The notes: generated from the sequence alone by a model not told the origin. 64,000 nucleotides of DNA from an uncultured Paracoccaceae bacterium (GCA_947496535.1 CANMDE010000002.1:744001-808000); one strand, 5' to 3'. Positions 44,525-53,919 are shown, numbered from the stretch's first letter. Numbers and translations are program-made.

Positions 44525-45895
44525 TCATTTGCTGATGTAAAGCTCGGCTGGCACCGTCTCGATCCCGAGTGCGGTGCGCAGTGCCACATAGTTCTGGCCC
44601 AGATCCCGCAGGCTTTCGGCTACGTCGATCTGCGAATTGGACAGATCCTGTTCGCTGTCCAGCACGTCAATGACAGTCACGTTGCCGCCGCTTGCCAGCA
44701 AGTCGCGGGACAGTTGGAGCGACTCGCGGTTCAGCGCGACAACACTGCGGGAAGCCGAAACGGACTGCTTTGAGGCCTGCATAACAACCAGATTGCTTTC
44801 GACCTCTTCAATTGCCGTCAAAACAGCACTTCGCCATTGGATAAAGGCCTGATTGGCCTGTGCCTGTGCCGATTCGATATCTGCGGCCAAGGCGTTCTGA
44901 GAAAAGACCGGCAGGACAAGCCCACCAACTAAGCTTTGGACATTGCTGCCAGCATCAAGAGGGGCAGTGATTGTGCCGCTTAGCGTCAGTCTTGGATACC
45001 GGGCGGCCTTAGCGGCATCGATGCTTGCGAGAGACGATGCATAAAGACGCTCTGCCTGCTGGATGTCTGGACGCGCGCGCACCATGTCAGCTGGAACGCC
45101 GATGTTTTCGCTGCCATGTGGATGCGGTTGTTCACCACTGAAGCTCAGGTCGACATTCAATGCGCCAACTGGCTGCCCCAGCAAGGTCGAAATCTGATTT
45201 CTTGTCTGAACAATGCTGGCTTCAAGAACCGGGATCTGCGCCTCGGCTTGCGCGACCTGCGCACGTGTCTGAACAACTTCGAAACGTGTTGCGGCACCGG
45301 TCTGCGCTTGTTCTGTCACATCGCGTAAAATGGATCGGCTGATTTGAAGATCTTGCTTTCGATAGACCAGCAACTGCTGGAAATAGCGAAGATCGACATA
45401 GGTCGAGGCAAGCTCTGACATAACCAGACGGCGAGCGTCGAGTTCGCTTAGCTGAGCGGCGTCAAACTGCGCCTGTGCGGCGCGAATTCTCGCACGACCC
45501 AAACCGAAAGGTGAAAAGGACGCGTCAAGCGATGTGCTGGCAGTGGATGTATCGGAGGACGTCTCTGTCCGACTAAGCTCCAAGTTGCCGGTGGTGTTAG
45601 CACCCGCACTGCGTAGACCCGCTGCCGCTTCGTCAAGACGCGCACGCGCCTCGGCGATGGACAGGTTTCCTTCAAGCGCTGATGCCAACAACTGGTCAAG
45701 AACCGCATCACGGAATGACAATCCGGTCGCTGCATTCAATTCCGCCATGTCAGGTGGCGGGGCCGCAAAGGAATAACCCGAAGGTACGACGACCTCTGAT
45801 TCTTGAAATTCTGCGACGCTACACGCCGACACTCCAATCAATAAAGAAAGCCATAGGGGCGTGGTGCCCCGGCCAAGCATATTACGCTTTTGCAC
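44525..45895 (-). CDS. TolC/NodT-family outer-membrane efflux lipoprotein
   Basis: A 456-residue outer-membrane factor. The lipobox I-G-V-S-A-C places lipid on Cys near residue 25. Two internally repeated OEP halves follow, with long alpha-barrel helices (A-R-A-R-L-D-E-A-A-A-G-L, Q-T-R-A-Q-V-A-Q-A-E-A-Q) and P-A-D-M-V-R-A-R-P-D-I-Q-Q-A-E-R near 265, the typical NodT-family segment. GTG 45895 follows AGGACG. No RND pump or adaptor gene is adjacent, so it may serve a pump elsewhere or the polysaccharide locus. Confidence 0.9.
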   Translation of the reverse strand: MQKRNMLGRGTTPLWLSLLIGVSACSVAEFQESEVVVPSGYSFAAPPPDMAELNAATGLSFRDAVLDQLLASALEGNLSIAEARARLDEAAAGLRSAGANTTGNLELSRTETSSDTSTASTSLDASFSPFGLGRARIRAAQAQFDAAQLSELDARRLVMSELASTYVDLRYFQQLLVYRKQDLQISRSILRDVTEQAQTGAATRFEVVQTRAQVAQAEAQIPVLEASIVQTRNQISTLLGQPVGALNVDLSFSGEQPHPHGSENIGVPADMVRARPDIQQAERLYASSLASIDAAKAARYPRLTLSGTITAPLDAGSNVQSLVGGLVLPVFSQNALAADIESAQAQANQAFIQWRSAVLTAIEEVESNLVVMQASKQSVSASRSVVALNRESLQLSRDLLASGGNVTVIDVLDSEQDLSNSQIDVAESLRDLGQNYVALRTALGIETVPAELYISK

Positions 45896-46256
45896 GGTTT
45901 CGTCCTGCCTACTCTGCCTCGCGACCCAATGCGGTGCTTATTTGATGCGCCTTCACAAAGTCGACCGATGAATAACAAGGTTTTCGTCAGGGTGCATATG
46001 GCCTTGTTTCCCAAACACGGCTGGAAATCGCCTGTTGTTGCGGAACTGCGTCAGTTTTCAACCCGGTAGCCACAGTAGCAATCAGTTTAGAATTCATAAT
46101 CGACCCGCAATGTGGGCGCGATAGCTCGCATCGTGGATTTTTTGTTGACCCATTTTGATTGTCGTGTCAGGCTTTCCGATGACAGGTTTGGGAGGCGCCA
46201 TCCTGACAGGATAATGTGACGGTGACCGGATTGGTCGCTTAGGGGAGATGAAAAAC
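45896..46256. other. Intergenic region without gene (361 bases)
   Basis: Both adjacent genes start here and diverge (TolC-like on minus, cyclase on plus). No open frame with a ribosome site or protein-like text is seen. It should hold two promoters and contains the inverted repeat at 46165-46184 and a further CCTGACAGG at 46202-46210. Confidence 0.7.
46165..46184. promoter_or_regulatory. Candidate operator TGTCA-N10-TGACA
   Basis: An inverted repeat TGTCAGGCTTTCCGATGACA, 72 bases before the cyclase start. The 5' part TGTCAGGCTTT..CC recurs upstream of the TRAP binding-protein gene at 59349-59369. The regulator is unknown. Confidence 0.4.
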
Positions 46257-47093
46257 ATGGTCGAAATACGCGGCATCGAGTTCCAGGCGAACACTGACAA
46301 CGACATGGGGCTGGAGTTCTATAACCTTAGCCACAGATTTGGTTTCCAAAACCCTAACTGGCCATATTTTCAGGATACAAAAATCGAACGTATCCACTAC
46401 ATGGCCAAGTCCGGTGTGCTTAGCCAGCGCATCACCACTACGATGCACGCCACGACCCATATCGACGCCCCCGCGCATGTTGTTCAAGGAACCCCTTTTA
46501 TTGATGAAGTACCCCTTCCGCATTTCTTTGGTACTGGTCTCGTTGTTTCTGTCCCCAAGAAAAAGTGGGAGCCGATTACAGGCGATGATCTGGAAAAAGC
46601 CTGCGGTCATGCCATCCGCAAAGGTGACGTGCTGATCATTAACACTGGCTGGCACCATGATTACGAAGACGGCGATTACTTTGCTTATTGCCCGGGTCTT
46701 GTGCCATCTGCCGGTGAATGGATGGTTGAAAAAGGTATCAAGGTCGTTGGTCACGATACGCAGGCCAATGATCACCCGCTCGCGACCGCCATTGGTCCGC
46801 AAAGAAACGGCCCTCTCCTGCCGCATCTTGAGCAGGAATATAAGGAATGGTCGGGCGGCAATGACTGGAAGGATGATTTCCCGGATTGGGAACCTGTCCA
46901 TAACATTCTCTTCAAGAACGGCATCTTGGGGATCGAAAATGTTGGTGGGGATCTGGATGCGGTTACAGGCAAACGCTGCACATTCGCGTTCTTCCCATGG
47001 AACTGGGATCGCGGCGACGGTTGCATCATTCGTTTGGTCGCGATGATCGACAAAGGACAGGGTTACCGTATCGAACCGGGCGAAGAATTCTGA
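46257..47093 (+). CDS. Cyclase family protein (kynurenine formamidase-like metal hydrolase)
   Basis: A 278-residue cytoplasmic protein of the Cyclase family (KynB-like). T-M-H-A-T-T-H-I-D-A-P-A-H near residues 62-74 supplies the metal-binding HxxTHxDxxxH motif, and a later V-G-H-D-T-Q-A-N-D-H matches the second conserved block. ATG 46257 is chosen over 46248 because AGGGGAG is nine bases before the former and touches the latter. It is the first gene of the plus-strand catabolic operon. The family opens cyclic amides, lactones or formamides; the substrate here is unknown. Confidence 0.88.
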   Translation: MVEIRGIEFQANTDNDMGLEFYNLSHRFGFQNPNWPYFQDTKIERIHYMAKSGVLSQRITTTMHATTHIDAPAHVVQGTPFIDEVPLPHFFGTGLVVSVPKKKWEPITGDDLEKACGHAIRKGDVLIINTGWHHDYEDGDYFAYCPGLVPSAGEWMVEKGIKVVGHDTQANDHPLATAIGPQRNGPLLPHLEQEYKEWSGGNDWKDDFPDWEPVHNILFKNGILGIENVGGDLDAVTGKRCTFAFFPWNWDRGDGCIIRLVAMIDKGQGYRIEPGEEF

Positions 47094-47142
47094 TCACTGC
47101 TCTGCAGGGGTAGTGCCATTTCGGTGATCAGGGAGGATCAGA

Positions 47143-47493
47143 ATGCACGTTAAAAAATTCGAAGATGCCGCGCCCTACGATGCGCCAAACCACTTTGGTG
47201 TCGTTGGGTTACGGCTTCAAGGTTTCGAAGAGAGCGGCCCCACAAATCAATGGGTGGGTCTTAGCCAATTCCTGCCCGGTGGTGGCGCTGGTCCTGATGC
47301 GACGCCTTTTGAAAAGGTCTATGTCGTCTTGGAGGGCGAAATGACCGTTGTCGTTGATGGGAAAGAGACCACGCTGCGCAAGTATGACAGCTGCACCATT
47401 CCCCCGAACGAAGTGCGGAAAATCGAAAACCGCCGTAACGACGTCTGCACCATGCTTGTGGTGATCCCATATCCACCAGAGGCTGCGGCATGA
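47143..47493 (+). CDS. Cupin-domain protein
   Basis: A 116-residue single-domain cupin. P-F-E-K-V-Y-V-V-L-E-G-E-M near residues 47-59 and C-T-I-P-P-N-E-V-R-K-I near 85-95 are the two cupin motifs, but the usual metal histidines are replaced (P-F-E instead of H-x-H, V-R instead of H in motif 2). It may therefore bind a ligand without metal. GGGAGGATC precedes the start. The stop overlaps the next SDR gene as ATGA. Confidence 0.85.
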   Translation: MHVKKFEDAAPYDAPNHFGVVGLRLQGFEESGPTNQWVGLSQFLPGGGAGPDATPFEKVYVVLEGEMTVVVDGKETTLRKYDSCTIPPNEVRKIENRRNDVCTMLVVIPYPPEAAA

Positions 47494-48287
47494 CGGTAAT
47501 TACCGATCCCAAACAGATGTTCGACGTTGCCGGTAAGACCGCGCTGATCACTGGCGCTTCAGGGGCCTTTGGCATGGTTGCGGCCCGCGTTTTGGCCGGT
47601 GCAGGGTGCAAGCTCGCTTTAGCTGCCGGTTCGGCAGATCAGTTGGACGAGATTGCGTCCGAATGTGAAGCTGCCAACGCTGAGGTGCTACGCATCAATC
47701 AGCGCCCTTCTGACGAAGATGCCTGCGGCAAGATGGTTGCCGACACGGTCGCAAAGTTCGGGCGGCTTGATATCCTTGTTGTCGCCTCGGGTATGAATAA
47801 AGTTGCGTTGATCAACGACATGGAGCCAGAAACCTTTACTTCTGTTATGGACGCCAACGTGACGCAAAGCTGGCTTCTCGCGCGTGCGGCTGCGGGTCAG
47901 ATGAAGGCGCAGGATGACGGCGGTAAGATCGTGCTTGTTTCCTCTGCCCGCGGGCTTTTGGGGCATCCGGCGGGGTACACAGCCTATTGTGCATCGAAAG
48001 CTGCGGTAGATGGTATTACCAAGGCGCTGGGCTGCGAATTGGGACCCACTGGCATAACGGTGAACGCGATTGCGCCGACGGTGTTTCGATCGCCGCTGAC
48101 TGCCTGGATGTATGAGGACACAGAAAAGGCAAATGCCGTGCGGTCCGGCTTTCTGGCCCGCGTGCCAAAGGGGCGGTTGGGCGAACCCGAAGACCTCGCC
48201 GGTCCGTTGCTGTTCCTGTCGTCCAAAGCTTCCGACTTTTACACCGGTCATATTCTCTATGCCGATGGCGGCTACACGGCAGGTTAG
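47490..48287 (+). CDS. SDR-family oxidoreductase
   Basis: A 265-residue classical short-chain dehydrogenase. T-G-A-S-G-A-F-G near residues 18-25 binds NAD(P), a lone V-V-A-S-G replaces N-A-G, S (S-S-A-R-G) near 152 and Y-x-x-x-K (Y-C-A-S-K) near 165-169 form the catalytic set, and L-Y-A-D-G-G near the end is usual. It probably oxidises a secondary alcohol to ketone or the reverse in the pathway. It is coupled to the cupin gene and followed after two bases by the hydroxyacyl-CoA dehydrogenase-type gene. Confidence 0.92.
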   Translation: MTVITDPKQMFDVAGKTALITGASGAFGMVAARVLAGAGCKLALAAGSADQLDEIASECEAANAEVLRINQRPSDEDACGKMVADTVAKFGRLDILVVASGMNKVALINDMEPETFTSVMDANVTQSWLLARAAAGQMKAQDDGGKIVLVSSARGLLGHPAGYTAYCASKAAVDGITKALGCELGPTGITVNAIAPTVFRSPLTAWMYEDTEKANAVRSGFLARVPKGRLGEPEDLAGPLLFLSSKASDFYTGHILYADGGYTAG

Positions 48288-48289
48288 GG

Positions 48290-49210
48290 ATGGAACAAAA
48301 CCAACACATCGCAGTCATCGGGGCCGGGCTTATGGGGCATGGCATTGCCCTGACGATGGCCAAGGCGGGTCACACCGTCACCATTACTGATCCCACTGCC
48401 GATGCGCGTGCCACGGTAAAGCAGCGCATTTCAGACAGCCTCGGTGTCTTGGGCGTCGAGGGTGCAGACGTACAGCCCATCATTGATCGGATTACGGTCG
48501 TCGAACAGGTCGCTGATGCGGTTGGCAAGGCGGATGTAGTCTTTGAGGCCGCGCCAGAGAAGATGGAACTGAAGCAAGCAATCTTTGCCGAAATCGAAAG
48601 CCACGTCTCTGACAGCTGCATTCTTGCATCCAACACCTCTGTCATGCCGATTACCCAGATCATGGGTGGGCTGCGGCTGAAGGAGCGGGCGCTTGGGACC
48701 CATTGGTGGAACCCGCCGCATATGATCCCGCTGGTGGAAATCGTCAAAACTGAATGGACGGGCATACACTTTGCCGACGCGATGCAGACGCTTTTGGAAG
48801 GTGCCGGAAAGACCCCCGTGATGGTTGAAAAGGACGTCCCCGGTTTTATCGGCAACCGGCTGCAACACGCTTTGTGGCGCGAGGCGGTCAGTCTTGTTGA
48901 AAACGGAATTTGCGATGCGGCCGCAGTGGATACGGTGGTCAAATCCAGTTTTGGGCGACGCTTGGCCGTGCTTGGTCCGTTGGAAAATGCCGATCTTGTC
49001 GGCACCGATCTCACGCTCGATATCCACGAAAACGTGTTGTTTGATCTAGAGGCACGCCAAGGTCCGTCGCCCTATCTATCTGATCTTGTTGAAAATGATA
49101 AACTTGGCATGAAATCCGGGGAGGGATTTCATGTTTGGACCGAGGAGAAGGCGAACGAGGTCCGCACTAAGGTCGGGCAGCATCTCAAGCGGCTGGAGAC
49201 CATTCTTTAA
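48290..49210 (+). CDS. 3-hydroxyacyl-CoA dehydrogenase-type NAD enzyme
   Basis: A 306-residue enzyme. G-A-G-L-M-G-H-G-I-A near residues 11-20 is the NAD fold; E-A-A-P-E near 87-91, S-N-T-S near 112-115, H-W-W-N-P-P-H near 138-144 and G-F-I-G-N-R near 186-191 are the HAD signature. No acyl-CoA hydratase part is fused. The H-W-W-N-P-P-H form also occurs in carnitine and related beta-hydroxy-acid dehydrogenases. With a BKACE gene in the same operon, oxidation of a beta-hydroxy acid to the beta-keto acid cleaved by BKACE is a reasonable inference. Confidence 0.92.
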   Translation: MEQNQHIAVIGAGLMGHGIALTMAKAGHTVTITDPTADARATVKQRISDSLGVLGVEGADVQPIIDRITVVEQVADAVGKADVVFEAAPEKMELKQAIFAEIESHVSDSCILASNTSVMPITQIMGGLRLKERALGTHWWNPPHMIPLVEIVKTEWTGIHFADAMQTLLEGAGKTPVMVEKDVPGFIGNRLQHALWREAVSLVENGICDAAAVDTVVKSSFGRRLAVLGPLENADLVGTDLTLDIHENVLFDLEARQGPSPYLSDLVENDKLGMKSGEGFHVWTEEKANEVRTKVGQHLKRLETIL

Positions 49211-49258
49211 CGGCAATTGTACCACTACCGGCAAATCGCCGGGACTAGGGAGGAAACG

Positions 49259-50539
49259 ATGAAAACCAAATGGAACAAACCGTCAAGACGCACATTCATG
49301 GCGTCCGCCACTGCGGCAGTTGCAGCACCCGCGATTTTGCGATCAACCCGGGCCTATGCGCAATCTCCTACTATCCGCGTCGGCCATGTCAGCCCGCAGA
49401 CTGGGCCGCTGGCGTCCTTCGCTGAGGCTGATGGATACGTCTTGGAAGCCATCAATCAGGCGTTTGCGGGCGGCATCGAAAACAACGGCCAAAGCTGGAA
49501 CATCGAAATCATCAACAAGGATAGCCAGTCAAACCCTAACCGCGCAGCCGAAGTGGCCGCCGACCTGATCCTTGGAGATGAGGTCGATATCATAGTGGCC
49601 GCATCGACACCTGATACTGTGAACCCGGTGTCAGATCAGGCGGAAATCAACTACGTTCCCTGCATCACAACTGACTGCCCGTGGCAGCCTTACTTCTTCG
49701 GACGCAACGGTGTGCCGGGCGAAGGTTTTGAGAGCACCTATCACTTCTTCTGGGGTCTCGAAGACGTCATCGGTGCGTTCCTTGATATGTGGGGTCCGAC
49801 CGGTGTTGGTAAAACGGTCGCCGGACTGTTCCCGAATGATGCTGATGGCAACGCGTGGGGCGATGCTGAAAACGGGCTGCCTAAACCGCTGGCGGAGGCT
49901 GGCTACGAGCTGGTTGATCCCGGTCGGTATCAGCCATTGTCCGATGATTTTTCAACGCAAATCTCTGCCTTCAAGGCAGCTGGTTGCGAAATCCTGACCG
50001 GCAACATGATTCCGCCCGATTTTGCGACGTTCTGGGCGCAGGCGGCACAGCAAGGGTTCAACCCCAAGATAGCGACGATCGGCAAGGCCATCTTGTTCCC
50101 GTCGGTTGTCGAGGCACTGGGCGCACGTGGCGACGGGCTGAGTTCGGAAGTATGGTGGTCGCCCGACCATCCATTCTCATCGTCACTTGACGGTCAGACC
50201 GCACGCGAACTGGCGGACGGGTTTACCAGTGCGACGGGTCGGCCTTGGACCCAACCTATCGGGTTCAAATATGCGCTTTTCGAAGTGGTTGCGGATGTGG
50301 TCAAGCGGGCTGAAGACCTCGAAGATCCAGAAGCCATTATCGCTGCGATAGCGGCCACAAATGTCGATACGATGGTTGGCACAGTCGATTGGTCCAACGG
50401 CCCGATCAACAACGTGACAAAGACACCACTTGTTGCCGGTCAGTGGCAAATCGAAGATGGCAATCTCGATCTGAAAATTGTCGCCAACTCTGCCGCGCCA
50501 GAGATTCCAATCACCGGCGAGATGAAACTGCTTGGCTAA
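49259..50539 (+). CDS. Branched-chain-type ABC solute-binding protein with Tat-like signal
   Basis: A 426-residue periplasmic binding protein (Peripla_BP_6). The N-terminus S-R-R-T-F-M-A-S-A with hydrophobic run and A-Y-A-Q is a Tat-type signal. The mature part (I-R-V-G-H-V-S-P-Q-T-G-P-L-A, N-K-D-S-Q-S-N-P-N-R-A-A-E-V-A) is typical of LivJ-like receptors. GGGAGGAAACG precedes ATG 49259. It is followed by two ATPases and two permeases, making a complete importer. The ligand is probably an amide, amine or aromatic acid rather than leucine, given the catabolic neighbours. Confidence 0.92.
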   Translation: MKTKWNKPSRRTFMASATAAVAAPAILRSTRAYAQSPTIRVGHVSPQTGPLASFAEADGYVLEAINQAFAGGIENNGQSWNIEIINKDSQSNPNRAAEVAADLILGDEVDIIVAASTPDTVNPVSDQAEINYVPCITTDCPWQPYFFGRNGVPGEGFESTYHFFWGLEDVIGAFLDMWGPTGVGKTVAGLFPNDADGNAWGDAENGLPKPLAEAGYELVDPGRYQPLSDDFSTQISAFKAAGCEILTGNMIPPDFATFWAQAAQQGFNPKIATIGKAILFPSVVEALGARGDGLSSEVWWSPDHPFSSSLDGQTARELADGFTSATGRPWTQPIGFKYALFEVVADVVKRAEDLEDPEAIIAAIAATNVDTMVGTVDWSNGPINNVTKTPLVAGQWQIEDGNLDLKIVANSAAPEIPITGEMKLLG

Positions 50540-50600
50540 AGACTGCTTGCTTTGCTGGCGTCCGATGAGGCGCCAGCTCACACCCTGATCAAGGAACCAA

Positions 50601-51329
50601 ATGCCCAAGATTTTGCGCATAGCTGGCATCAACAAAGCGTTTGGTGCCGTCATCGTTGCAGACAACGTGGCGTTCGACCTTGAAGAGGGCACAGCGCTGG
50701 GCGTTGTCGGTCCAAACGGTGCTGGCAAGACGTCGCTGTTCAATCTGATTACCGGAACTTTACGCGTGGATTCCGGGGAGATTTATTTCCTCGGTTCCGA
50801 AATAACAAAGTTGAGCGCGGCCAAGCGGTGCCGCCAAGGTGTCGCGCGCAGTTTTCAGGTGCCGCAACCCTTTGTTGGCTTGACGGTTTTCGAAAACGCG
50901 ATGATCGCGGCGACACACTCCGCCGGGTTAAGCGGCCAACAGGCGGAGGAACGATGCCTTGAGGTGATTGCGCAGACGGGGTTGATGAGCAAGGTAAACG
51001 TGCAGGCGGGCAAGCTGACCTTGCTGGATCGCAAACGACTTGAGCTGACCCGTGCGCTTTGCACAAATCCCGAATTGCTCTTGCTGGACGAAATTGCTGG
51101 CGGGCTAACGGATGCGGAATGCACGTCGTTGATCCAAACCATAAAAGACATTCATGCCACGGGTGTTTCGATTATCTGGATCGAACACGTCGTACATGCG
51201 TTGCTAGCGGTGGTGGACCGCCTGATCGTGATCGACTTTGGCCGACTGATTGCCGACGGAGATCCGAAAACAATTATGGAAAGCCGTGAGGTACAGGAAA
51301 TCTATCTGGGGATTGATATCGATGCCTGA
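50601..51329 (+). CDS. ABC transporter ATP-binding protein (LivG type)
   Basis: A 242-residue ATPase. G-P-N-G-A-G-K-T-S near residues 36-44, A-R-S-F-Q-V-P-Q-P-F near 82-91 (the LivG insert) and L-L-L-D-E-I-A-G-G-L near the Walker B position. The usual L-S-G-G-Q signature is degenerate (L-T-L-L-D-R-K-R-L-E-L-T-R-A), as often seen in LivG-family members lacking the SGGQ text. AAGGAACC precedes the start. Its end overlaps the LivF-type gene by eight bases. Confidence 0.92.
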   Translation: MPKILRIAGINKAFGAVIVADNVAFDLEEGTALGVVGPNGAGKTSLFNLITGTLRVDSGEIYFLGSEITKLSAAKRCRQGVARSFQVPQPFVGLTVFENAMIAATHSAGLSGQQAEERCLEVIAQTGLMSKVNVQAGKLTLLDRKRLELTRALCTNPELLLLDEIAGGLTDAECTSLIQTIKDIHATGVSIIWIEHVVHALLAVVDRLIVIDFGRLIADGDPKTIMESREVQEIYLGIDIDA

Positions 51330-52029
51330 GCCGATGCTGCAAATCACCGGACTGAACAGCTACTACGGCGACTTTCAGGCGCTGTATAACCTGAACATGC
51401 ATGTTGATGCGGGCGAAGTGCTGGCGATCATCGGTGCGAATGGTGCTGGCAAGACCACACTGATGCGATCCATCACTGGATTGCTACCTAACGGGCCGGG
51501 CGAAGTGACCTACAAGGGTGATGCAATCGGGGCGCTGCGGGCTGATCAGATAGCGTTCAAGGGTATTGCGCTGGTCCCGGAAGGGCGGCAACTTTTTCCA
51601 TCTCTTTCGGTTGAGGAAAACCTTCTGATCGGCGGTCAGACCGGTCGCGCCGGACCATGGTCGTTGGACAAGGTGTTTGAGCTTTTTCCAATACTGAAAG
51701 AGCGGCGCAGCGCGCCCTCGACCGCCCTATCCGGAGGTCAGCAACAGATGGTGGCCATCGGTCGCGCGCTGATGTCCAACCCGGATCTGCTTTTGATGGA
51801 TGAGATCAGCCTTGGCCTCGCTCCAGTCATAATCAAGACCATCTACGACGCGCTGCCTGAGATTGTTGGCGATGGGATGAGTGCGGTGATTGTAGAGCAG
51901 GATATCAGCAAAGCGCTGTCCGTCACGTCGCGTCTTTACTGTTTGCAAGAAGGCCGTGTGACGTTGGAAGGCCAATCCAAAGCCGTGTCGCGCGACGACA
52001 TCAGCCGCGCCTATTTTGGGGTAGAATGA
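51322..52029 (+). CDS. ABC transporter ATP-binding protein (LivF type)
   Basis: A 235-residue ATPase partner of the preceding gene. Walker A G-A-N-G-A-G-K-T-T near residues 37-45, E-G-R-Q-L-F near 92-97, a full signature L-S-G-G-Q-Q-Q-M near 136-143 and Walker B L-L-L-M-D-E-I-S-L-G-L. The start at 51322 is set by operon overlap; the frame open to 51250 lies in the previous gene. The stop is one base before the permease gene. Confidence 0.92.
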   Translation: MPEPMLQITGLNSYYGDFQALYNLNMHVDAGEVLAIIGANGAGKTTLMRSITGLLPNGPGEVTYKGDAIGALRADQIAFKGIALVPEGRQLFPSLSVEENLLIGGQTGRAGPWSLDKVFELFPILKERRSAPSTALSGGQQQMVAIGRALMSNPDLLLMDEISLGLAPVIIKTIYDALPEIVGDGMSAVIVEQDISKALSVTSRLYCLQEGRVTLEGQSKAVSRDDISRAYFGVE

Positions 52030-52030
52030 T

Positions 52031-52894
52031 ATGGACTGGTTGAATGCAATTGTGCAGGGGATGCTGCTGGGCGGGTTATACGCGCTATTTGCGGCAGGGC
52101 TTTCGCTGATCTTTGGTGTGATGCGCCTTGTGAACATCGCGCATGGTGATTTCATCGTACTTGCGGCTTTTCTGGGATTAGCAACAACCACGGCGCTGGG
52201 TGTCCATCCCTTTGTGGCAGCGCTGTTTGTCATCCCCGCAATGGCTGTTATCGGCTATGCGTTACAACGGGGAGTGCTGAACCAAACGCTGGGCGATGAT
52301 CTTTTGCCGCCATTGCTGGTGACGTTTGGCCTGTCGGTCATCATTCAAAACGCGCTGCTAGAGGTCTACTCTGCCGATCCGCAAAAGCTGAACGCGGGGC
52401 CATTGGAAGTGACAAGCATCCCAGTTGGTGGCTTGTCAGTCGGGTTGTTGCCCTTGCTGACATTTGGGGTCGCGGTGATGGTGATCGGCGGGTTGCAGTG
52501 GATGTTTTACCACACAGCCCTTGGCCGTGCGTTCAGGGCAGTGTCCGACAATCAAGATATCGCGCAGCTGATGGGACTGAACCGGCGGCACATCTTTGGC
52601 TTGGCCATGGCGCTTGCCTTGGCCGTCACCGCGCTGGCTGGCATTCTGCTGGGAGTACGGACCAGCTTTGATCCGGCATCTGGTGGCGCACGCCTGATCT
52701 TTGGCTTTGAGGCCGTGATCATCGGTGGTTTGGGCAATCTCTGGGGCACCTTGGCCGGTGGCATCATTCTTGGCGTTGCCCAGAATATCGGCGCACAGAT
52801 TAACCCCGGGTGGCAGCTTCTGGCGGGGCATATTGCCTTTCTGGTGATCCTTGCCGTCCGGCCCACCGGCCTTTTCCCGAGGATGTCAGGATGA
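52031..52894 (+). CDS. ABC transporter permease (LivH type)
   Basis: A 287-residue membrane permease with about eight hydrophobic helices. G-G-L-Y-A-L-F-A-A-G-L-S-L near residues 14-26 and N-I-A-H-G-D near 37-42 are LivH hallmarks, and the cytoplasmic loop G-R-A-F-R-A-V-S-D-N-Q-D-I-A is the EAA-like coupling region. It starts directly after the LivF-type stop and overlaps the next permease by four bases. Confidence 0.92.
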   Translation: MDWLNAIVQGMLLGGLYALFAAGLSLIFGVMRLVNIAHGDFIVLAAFLGLATTTALGVHPFVAALFVIPAMAVIGYALQRGVLNQTLGDDLLPPLLVTFGLSVIIQNALLEVYSADPQKLNAGPLEVTSIPVGGLSVGLLPLLTFGVAVMVIGGLQWMFYHTALGRAFRAVSDNQDIAQLMGLNRRHIFGLAMALALAVTALAGILLGVRTSFDPASGGARLIFGFEAVIIGGLGNLWGTLAGGIILGVAQNIGAQINPGWQLLAGHIAFLVILAVRPTGLFPRMSG

Positions 52895-53919
52895 GCAGCT
52901 ATCGCGTCTTCCGCGCCTCAAAGGCTAGCTACATTGCCGCAGCGTTCGGCCTGATCGCGCTGATTTTTCTGGCTGCTGCTCCGTGGTGGGCGGGTCGGGC
53001 AGACATGCGGCTGCTGAGCGAGATTTTCCTTTATCTGGCGCTGGCCAGCCTGTGGAACCTGATGGCTGGCTATGCGGGTTTGGTATCCGTGGGGCAGCAA
53101 GCCTATGTCGGTTTTGGCGGCTATATGCTGTTTGCAATGACGATGTTCGGTGGTCTGAGCCCTTTGGTTGCTATCCCTTTTGCCGGGCTCTTGGGCGCTT
53201 TGATATCTATCCCTGTCGCAATGCTGATCTTTCGCTTGCGCGGGGCTTACTTCGCCATTGGCACTTGGGTCATTGCAGAGGTTTTCCGGCTGTCTTTCGC
53301 ACAAGTCTCTGCGCTGGGCGGCGGGTCCGGGTCGTCACTACCGGCCAAAATCGTGACGTCGATGGCCGACGGCCGCGAGGCGCGGGAAGCGCTCAGCTAT
53401 TGGCTGGCGCTTGGCATCGCGGTGGTCGTCATTGCCGCCATTTATCGTTTCCTGCGGTCGCGCAATGGTTTGGCCCTGACGGCTATCCGGGACAACGAAC
53501 TGGCGGCAGGTTCTTTGGGTATCGATATCTGGTGGATGAAATTCGTGGTGTACGTTGTCAGCGCGGCCCTGACCGCGATGGTTGGCGCACTTATCTTCCT
53601 GCAGAAAATCCGCATCTCGCCGGATGCTGCATTTTCGGTGAATGACTGGACGGCCTTCGTCATCTTCATTGTGGTCATCGGGGGGATAGGCACCATCGAA
53701 GGTCCGATCATCGGGACTTTGGTGTTTTTTCTGCTAAGGGAAACACTGGCCGATCTTGGCACGATCTACCTTATCATCCTTGGTCTGGTGGCAATTGTCG
53801 TCATGCTGAAAGCGCCGCAAGGTATCTGGGGTGTGCTGCGGTCGAAGTTCGATCTGCAGCTTTTCCCGCTCACCTATCGAGTCCAAACGACATCATCAAA
53901 TAAGGGGGGCGAGCAATGA
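52891..53919 (+). CDS. ABC transporter permease (LivM type)
   Basis: A 342-residue permease with about eight to nine hydrophobic helices. N-L-M-A-G-Y-A-G-L-V-S-V-G-Q-Q-A-Y-V-G-F-G near residues 52-72 is the LivM signature, and L-T-A-I-R-D-N-E-L-A-A is the coupling loop. ATG 52891 overlaps the LivH stop as ATGA. The stop overlaps the BKACE gene in the same way, so importer and enzyme are translated together. Confidence 0.92.
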   Translation: MSSYRVFRASKASYIAAAFGLIALIFLAAAPWWAGRADMRLLSEIFLYLALASLWNLMAGYAGLVSVGQQAYVGFGGYMLFAMTMFGGLSPLVAIPFAGLLGALISIPVAMLIFRLRGAYFAIGTWVIAEVFRLSFAQVSALGGGSGSSLPAKIVTSMADGREAREALSYWLALGIAVVVIAAIYRFLRSRNGLALTAIRDNELAAGSLGIDIWWMKFVVYVVSAALTAMVGALIFLQKIRISPDAAFSVNDWTAFVIFIVVIGGIGTIEGPIIGTLVFFLLRETLADLGTIYLIILGLVAIVVMLKAPQGIWGVLRSKFDLQLFPLTYRVQTTSSNKGGEQ

